64,000 bases of DNA, taken from NCBI RefSeq assembly GCF_028583425.1, contig NC_072793.1:99433689-99497688 (forward strand), given 5' to 3'. Positions 57,420 to 64,000 of the stretch are shown here, piece by piece. How positions within the stretch are numbered: the stretch's first letter is position 1; each line of letters opens with the position of its first letter. The notes below the pieces were generated by a model. The model was not told the DNA's origin and did not search any database. It saw nothing but the letters and a program-made list of their open reading frames with translations. The translations under genes were made by a program, and so were the position numbers. Source of the stretch: Eublepharis macularius. Taxonomy: Eukaryota; Chordata; Lepidosauria; Squamata; Eublepharidae.

Positions 57420-57990
57420 ACTAGAGGCACCTTCTTGGGGGGGGGGAATTAAATCCCCCCCTCTGCAAAAGCTATTTTCCCTGAGACGTGGGGAATAGTT
57501 AGAGGAGAGAGAGTAGTATGTCTCCTGTAAATTTGGTGCAAAATACCAGCACCATCCTCCTAGAACCCCCCCCCCCTTTTTTGGTCCAATTTCTCCCATA
57601 TGGAATTATGGAGATTGGAGACGAGGGGTCATCTTTTGGGGGGGGGGGTCATAAAATGGCACCATGAAAATCCAGTCTTCATGAAAGTAGGGGCATGGTT
57701 AGAGGAGAAGTAGAGGTGCCCCCCCTGCAAATTTGGTACCTTTTGCAAGCAAAATACCACCTCCAGCCCTCTTGAAAGCCCACCTAGTTTTTTCCATTGG
57801 AAACAATGAGGATAGGAGGTGGTTGAGGGTAGCTTCTTTGGGGGGACATAAGATGGCCCCCCAAAGTCAAATCTTGCTGAATCTTGGTGTGTAGTTAGAG
57901 GAAAGATAGGAGTAGTAAACCCACAAATTTGTTGAAATTAAGCCTTAAAATGACCACACTGGTCCCCCAGAAAGCCCTTAATAGTATTTC
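57420..57990 (+). repeat. Third tandem repeat (about 200-bp unit)
   Basis: Three diverged units share GGGGG(T)CATAAAATGGC / GGACATAAGATGGC, TAGTTAGAGGA(A)AGA, CTGCAAATTTGGT(G/A)C, AAAATACCA, and TTTTTTCCATTGGAAACAATG. Poly-G tracts punctuate the unit starts. Confidence 0.65.
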
Positions 57991-58639
57991 TCTTGGACGA
58001 TGGTTGAATTTTTCAAAATATGTATTTTGTTGCCAAGCCAAAGCGGGGAATGAGTTCTGCATTCGAGGAATGCCAAATCTTTCCCCCTGTTTGACTTTAA
58101 TGAGCCTAATCAGCCACTTTTCCCCCTCACTTCACAACTCTAGACTGGCCTGAAGTATCTTTGATGTATCCATTGCTAATCAAAGCACTTCCTCCTCATG
58201 ACATCCTTCTTCATCTGCTTTTTGTAATGGTTTCATGATCCTTTACATCTTGCCCCATGGATGCAGCGTTTGTCCTGCAATCCAGCAATATCCGTAAACT
58301 GTACAGATTGACAGCAATCTATTTCTCCTCCTTCTTATCCAAGTATGAAGGTCTTATAATTAAGAACTCTAATTCCTTTCTAAACTGAAGCCTAACGTCT
58401 AAACCAACACCAAATCTTTTTTCCCTCGCACGCACACCAACCAGTAAAGCTGGTGCAACCATCACATTCTTCTCTGTAAAACAAGGAAACTCTGCTTCCC
58501 TCCTACTGGTTTACGGAGACCCAGTATGTTCAATAATGATTACGTGCTAGGAATCCTTCTCAATGGAGGTTGTGATGGCCATGAGCACAGATTGCCTCAA
58601 AGGGGCTTAGACTGATTCAAGGAGGAGAAGCTACGAGCC
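57991..58639. other. No gene recognised
   Basis: Spacer in the central region; the last part leads into the LINE remnant. Confidence 0.35.
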
Positions 58640-60541
58640 GTGGTGACTGAATGGAGCCTCCACATTCATTGGCAGCAGATATCCACGTATCAGTGCTGCG
58701 AGGCAATGATTGGTTTCAGATATTGGCCTCTAAGCTCTGCTTGGACGGACCTCTAGGGCAATTGGTCAGCTGTTCAGTTGGTTCATGGCCGTCCCTGTTA
58801 TTTAAGATATCCAGACACCTCCTAACTCAATCTGTAAATTAACAGACCCAAGATCACACAATCAGCTGCAAAGCCTTTGCAAACCTTTTTGCAGATAAAA
58901 TACCATGAATACATTCTTATCTAGATGCTGGCCGCAATGCAGATGCAATGTAAGAAATGTTTAATGCACCATCTTGCTTTCATTTGGACTGCCTTGAACC
59001 AATTACAATGACAGATATCAACAGGATCAGGACATCTTTGAAAGCTACTACTTGTGTTACCAATCCTTGCCCATCTTGGCTGTTAAAATCAAGTAATGAC
59101 CACATAAATGAATCACTGGAGTCTATTGCAAATCAATAATTAACTCAGGGCATCTTTCCCCAACCACTCAAACAGGCAGTTATCTGTCCACCAATTAAAA
59201 AACCATCCCTAGACCAAAAATGATGTGGCCAATTGTTAACCAGTCTCTGATCTGCCCTTTCTGGAAAAAGTGATTGAGAGAGCAGTAGCTGACCAACTCC
59301 AGATGTTCTTGGAAATCTTGAGCACTCTAGACACTTTCCAATATGGATTCATATTAGGGCATGGGACAGAGACAGCACTTAGTAATGTTGGTGGATTATC
59401 TCTCTGGCTACATATAGACAATGGCCATGCCTCCTGATTGCTCCTTCTGGATCTCTTTGCATCTTTGGTCACAGTAGGCTATGCCATCTTGTTGAGGTAT
59501 CTGGAGAAGTGATATGTCACTTGGAGTGGTTTAAATTGATTATCATGGGACAGACCCAAAGGGTTGCTGTGGAAGACCAGCTATTTTCAGAATGGGAACT
59601 ATCTTCCAGGGTTCAGATGGAAGCAACCATATCTCCCATATTATTCAACCTCTGTTTAAGGCCTTTAGGAGAACTCGTTCACAGCTATGGGGTTGGATGT
59701 CACCAATATGCAAATGACACCTGACTCTATATCTTGCTATCCAGGTCCCCGCATGGTTCATTTGAAATCTGGAATTACTGCCTGACAGTTATAGTAAAAT
59801 GGCTAAAAATGAACAAATTGACATTGAACTCTGACAAGACAGAAGTGATGCTTGTAGGGAAGGCAGAGATCTAGAAGCATGTTGTAATGCTTTGATGCTG
59901 TTCATTTGACCCTTGAAGACATGATTAAGATCCTAGGATCCAGTGCTACTACTAAAACAAGAAGTCAAGACAGTTGCAAAAACCCTTCCTTTTCAACTTC
60001 AATGTAGCCTGGAAGATGGTTGCGTACTCTGACATGGATCCAGAGGATCCTTGACATGGCCGACCCGGCCACCCGGATCCATGCTATGGTAACATCAAGA
60101 GTTGACTATTGTGATACACTATATATAGGTCTCCCATCCAAATTATCTAGGAGACTGATTGGTGCAAAACGCTGCGGTGTGATGGCTGTCAGGATTGAGT
60201 GAGCAGGAGTATGAACATCACCCCCATTTTTCAGTCACTCCATTGGCTACCTATCAGCTACCATGCTCAGTTCAAGGTATTGTTTATCACATACAAAGCT
60301 CTTCACAGCCTTGTCCCAACATATCTATGGGACAAGTTCACTCCCCACGCAGCTTTGTTCATACGAACAGGGTCTCATGCAGGTGCCAGCCTGTACATGG
60401 GTGAAATCATCATCTACCTTTACAAGGGCTTTCTCTGAGGTGGCCCCAACCCTGTGGAATGGCCCCCCATGAGGAGGTCAGAAGATCCACCACCCTCCTG
60501 GATTTCTGCAAACAATGCAAAATCTAATTATTCAAAAAGGC
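58640..60541 (+). pseudogene. LINE (CR1/L2-type) ORF2 relic, plus strand
   Basis: Homologous along its length to the LINE at 36308-42290: CLEPITMTDINRIRTS and NPCPSWLLKSSNDHI (58957-59139), a PFLEKVIERAVADQL-like region near 59260, GVGCHQYANDT (59690-59722), and MNITPIFQSLHWLPISYHAQ (60199 on). Numerous stops and frameshifts. The 3' end stops at about 60541, just after the CAATGCAAAATCTAATTATTC segment. Confidence 0.85.
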
Positions 60542-61015
60542 TTTTTACTAAAATTGGAGAGTTGGATTCACCTCGAGTATGGTTTGCTCCCTTTGCATTC
60601 CTCTTCCTTTGACAGGAAGAAGAGAATACTACCTGTGCCCCCACTGTCCTCAACTGCCTTCTAAGAGCTTCATAGTCCTCTTTAAATCTTGCAATGGTAT
60701 TCGTGGCCATGTTATTAGTTCCCACGTGAACCAGCACAAATGGGTACTGATCAGTCAGTCTGATCAGTTTTGGCAGTCGGTCTGTAATATCCTGAATTCT
60801 GGCTCCCAGCAAGCAATACATCTCTCAGCATAGGGGATTTGGCCTGGACATATGATGGTTCTATTCCCCTGAGCAGAGAGTCCCTGATGACTACCACCTT
60901 CCATTTTCTTCCATTTCCGTGTGGCCCCATGCCTTCTTCACTCCCTCCTCCAGGTTTTTGTGGTTCTAATTCTCCTCTCATCCCCATCACCATCTCAAGC
61001 ACCTCAAAACAATTC
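60542..61015 (-). pseudogene. LINE ORF1 remnant with SGNH/GDSL esterase domain
   Basis: Two overlapping minus-strand frames. 61002-60751 reads KVVVIRDSLLRGIEP, a GDSL block with G replaced by R. 60821-60528 reads LPKLIRLTDQYPFVLVHVGT, then NNMATNTIARFKEDYEALRRQ and LRTVGAQVVFSS, the downstream esterase blocks (GTND-like, here GTNN). This is the esterase of CR1-type LINE ORF1. A frameshift splits it. It abuts the plus-strand LINE 3' end. Confidence 0.8.
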
Positions 61016-61029
61016 TTGGGCTCCAGTGG

Positions 61030-63565
61030 GACTGCATGGTAGATTTTAGGTCACCCCATATAAAAATCAAGAGGAACCATGAGTATCTGTGCTTTTGAAC
61101 CAAGTTTTTTCTGCCGTGGCAGTGCCGTAAATCTGTGGATGGCTGAATTTTTTGGTTCCATTTGTAGCAATGATTATGGTTTTGGTCTGTATGCTGGACT
61201 TTGGATGACCCCACGTAAAAATCAAGATGATCCGAGAGGATCCGTGCTTTTGAACCATGTTTTTGCCCCGTGGCGGTGCCACGAAGCAGTGAACGGCTGA
61301 TTTTTCTGGTCCCATTTGTGTCATTGGACATGATCTAGTATTGTATGGTGTATTTCGGGTGGCCCCATGTAACAATCAAGAGCATCCTTGAGGATCCGTG
61401 CTTTTTAGCATGTTTTTTCTTCATGGCGGTGCCATGAAGAGGTGGATGGCTGTTTTTTTGGATTCCCTTTGAGGCAATGGACATGATCAAGTATTGTATG
61501 GTGGATTTTGGATGACCCCACGTAAAAATCAAGAAAATCCGTGAAGATCCGTGCTTTTGAAACGATTTTGCCCTGTGGCAGTGCCACACAGCGGTGGACT
61601 GCTGTTGTTTTGGGTCCCTTTTGTGACAATGGACATGATTGAGTATTGTATGGTGAATTTTGGGTTACCCCATGTAAAAATCAAGAGGATCCATGAGGAT
61701 CCGTGGCTTTTTAGCATGTTTTTTTCTTCATGGTGGTGCCACGAAGAGGTGGATGGCTGAATTTTTGGGTCTCATTTGTGCCAATGGACCTGATCTAGTA
61801 TTGTATGGTGGATTTTGCATGACCCCACGTAAAAATCAAGAAAATCCGTGAAGATCCGTGCTTTTGAAACGATTTTGCCCTGTGGCAGTGCCACACAGCG
61901 GTGGACTGCTGTTGTTTTGGGTCCCTTTTGTGACAATGGACATGATTGAGTATTGTATGGTGAATTTTGGGTTACCCCATGTAAAAATCAAGAGGATCCA
62001 TGAGGATCCGTGGCTTTTTAGCATGTTTTTTTCTTCATGGTGGTGCCACGAAGAGGTGGATGGCTGAATTTTTGGGTCTCATTTGTGCCAATGGACCTGA
62101 TCTAGTATTGTATGGTGGATTTTGCATGGCCCCATTGAAAAATAAAGAGGATCCATGAGGATCCGTGCTTTTGAAACATGTTTTTGCCCTGTGGTGGTGC
62201 CACAAAGTGGTGGACGGATAGTTTTTCTGAGCCCATTTGTGTCATTAGACATGATCTAGTATTGTATGGTGGATTTTGCATGGCCCCATTGAAAAATCAA
62301 GAGGATCCATGAGGATCCGTGCTTTTGAAACATGTTTTGCCCCATGGCGGTGCCACGAAGGGGTGGACAGCTTAATCTTTGGGTCCCATTTTTGGCAACG
62401 GACATGATCAGGTATTCTATGGTGGATATTGGATGACCCCACGTAAAAATCAAGACGATCCGAGAGGATCCGTGCTTTTGAACCAAGTTTTTGCCCCGTG
62501 ACGGTGCCACGCAGGGGTGGACGGCTGTTTTTTTGGGTCCTTTTTGTGGCAATGGACATGATTGAGTATTGCATGGTGGATTTTGGGTGACCCCATGTAA
62601 AAATCAAGAGGATCCATGAGGATCCGTGGCTTTTTAGCATGTTTTTTCTTCATAGCGGTGCCACGAAGAGGTGGATGGCTGAATTTTTGGGTCTCATTTG
62701 TGCCAATGGACCTGATCTAGTATGGTATGGTGGATTTTGCATGGCCCCATTTAAAAATCAAGACGATCTGTGAGGATCCATGCTTTTGAACCATGTTTTT
62801 GCCCCGTGGCAGTGCCACGCAGAGGTGAATGGCTGTTTTTTTGGGTCCCATTTGAGGCAATGGACATGATCAAGTATTCTATGGTGGATTTTGGATGACC
62901 CCACGTAAAAATCAAGAAGATCCGTGAAGATCCGTGCTTTTGAACCATGTTTTTGCCCCATGGCAGTGCCACGAAGCAGTAGATGGCTGAATTTTTGGTC
63001 CCATTTGTGGCAATTGACATGATCTAGTATTGTATGGTGTTTTTTGGGTGACCCCATGTAAAAATCAAGAGGATCCAAGAGGATCCGTGGCTTTTTAGCA
63101 TGTGTTTTTTCTTCATGGCGGTGCCACGAGGAGGTGGATGGCTGAGTTTTGGGTTCTCATTTGTGCCAATGGACCTGATCTAGTATTGTATGGTGGATTT
63201 TGCATGGCCCCATTTAAAAATCAAGAGGATCCGTGAGGATTCATGCTTTTTTAGCTTTTGTTCCGTGGCAGCACCACGAATTCGTGAATGCATGATTGTT
63301 TTGTTGCTCTCTGTAGCCTGGGACATGATCTAAAATATGACAGCCTTTTTGTTTTGTTTCAATGTAAAAATCATATGAATTCATGAGGATCCGTGTCTCA
63401 GATTCACGTTTTTTTACAGTGGCAGGGCCAAATATTTTTGGATCTGTGTTTTTTATATTTCAATCTGTGGACCTGGCTGTGATATGTGATTTGATGTTTC
63501 ATTTGTGTTTTTCCTATTTAAAAAACCATAGGATCCGCGAGGATCCGTGTGGATCCTGGTTTTAC
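61030..63565 (-). repeat. Right arm: about 15-16 copies of the same satellite in inverted orientation
   Basis: The same monomer in reverse complement: GGATCCRTGAGGATCC; CCCCAYGTAAAAATCAAG; TAGTATTGTATGGTGGAT; AATGGACATGAT; GGTGGATGGCTGAATTTT; GTGGCGGTGCCAC. The spacing is about 153 bp. Two consecutive monomers (61551-61760 and 61858-62067) are identical at a 307-bp offset, showing recent local duplication. The outermost monomer (63237-63390) matches the left arm's outermost monomer. Confidence 0.97.
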
Positions 63566-64000
63566 TTTCTTCCCAAAATCAGGAAACAAAGCAGCTATTT
63601 TTTCCTTCACTAGTGCATTCCTCCATGACATGTCAGGGGCACACGCAAACAAAGGAAAGCTGTTTTGTTCTTTACTTCGTTTCTAGAGTGTACCTTCGCC
63701 TGCCTTCCGTGCTCTGAGGCTTGTCACAATACTTTGGTCCCGTTTTGCGCATTTACACCCTACGCCCGAAGTTAAAAAGCTGGGGCCCTTGGCACGAAAA
63801 TGGCGGGGTTCTTGGCACTTTTGTTTTTTTGAAAAAGAGCTTTCCTCTTCGCTAGTCCGTCCTTTTAGCTTGCAGACCAGTTACATTAGGAGAAAGGGCC
63901 TGGCACTGCCGCCGCTTCTCGGCTACCTAGCTGGACACTTAGGCGCCACCAGCCTTGTGAATGGCTGCCAAGGCGACGCTGCCAAGGTTTCCCTTCGTTA
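63566..64000. promoter_or_regulatory. CpG-rich segment at the right edge of the foldback array
   Basis: By manual count about 19 CpGs in 435 bp, including GCCGCCGC and GGCGACGC. A short open frame from 63961 (MAAKATLPRF) runs off the window, too short to judge. Could be the start of a CpG island or of a gene to the right. Confidence 0.35.

Noticed and set aside
57430-57660. Poly-G/poly-C runs as G-quadruplex regulatory elements
   Set aside because: They are single homopolymer runs at unit starts of a tandem repeat, without the four-tract pattern; likely slippage products.

Overview
The window is vertebrate nuclear DNA, most likely from a squamate reptile (lizard or gecko type). The only cellular gene I can recognise is a complete CISH (cytokine-inducible SH2-containing protein) on the minus strand, with three coding exons between 20026 and 10306. 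The repeat content (an intact Penelope-like retroelement, CR1/L2-type LINEs, several hAT families, a Helitron, tRNA-headed SINEs, many short inverted-repeat elements) fits squamates better than birds, mammals or crocodilians. Species is not determinable by eye.

Layout. 1-10.2 kb: gene-free DNA with a probable old retroviral LTR, a 724-bp hAT element with a clear 8-bp target duplication, a Penelope foldback fragment and several short inverted-repeat elements. 10.3-20.03 kb: CISH. Intron 1 is about 8 kb and holds SINEs and short DNA elements. 20.03-20.9 kb: CISH 5' region, with two pairs of STAT-type TTCNNNGAA motifs and one more nearby. 21-26.6 kb: unique-looking sequence with no gene I can recognise. 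26.6-32.4 kb: LINE fragments in both orientations with nested short elements. 32.4-36.3 kb: mostly unannotatable DNA plus a 489-bp hAT element. 36.3-42.3 kb: one minus-strand LINE split by a 3.3-kb hAT element and by a Penelope foldback. 42.85-45.0 kb: Penelope-like element with an uninterrupted 575-codon RT/GIY-YIG ORF. 45.8-47.06 kb: Helitron relic ending in a typical hairpin plus CTAG. 47.1-49.7 kb: a SINE and old LINE tail.

50.24-63.57 kb is the most unusual part. A roughly 153-bp tandem repeat forms a plus-oriented array of about 6 kb, and the same repeat forms a minus-oriented array of about 2.5 kb. The two arrays are separated by about 4.8 kb of other repeats and LINE fragments. The outermost monomers of both arms are the same divergent variant, and both outer edges carry a similar short sequence. 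The structure therefore looks like one large foldback element with tandem-repeat arms. Its two outer flanks (49.69-50.24 and 63.64-64.0 kb) are both CpG-rich, unlike their surroundings, so it may have landed in or beside an unmethylated regulatory region.

Functionally, CISH would be a STAT5-induced feedback inhibitor of cytokine receptors, and its promoter motifs fit that. In human, CISH lies between HEMK1 and MAPKAPK3; I found no exon of either here. The other coding potential belongs to mobile elements.
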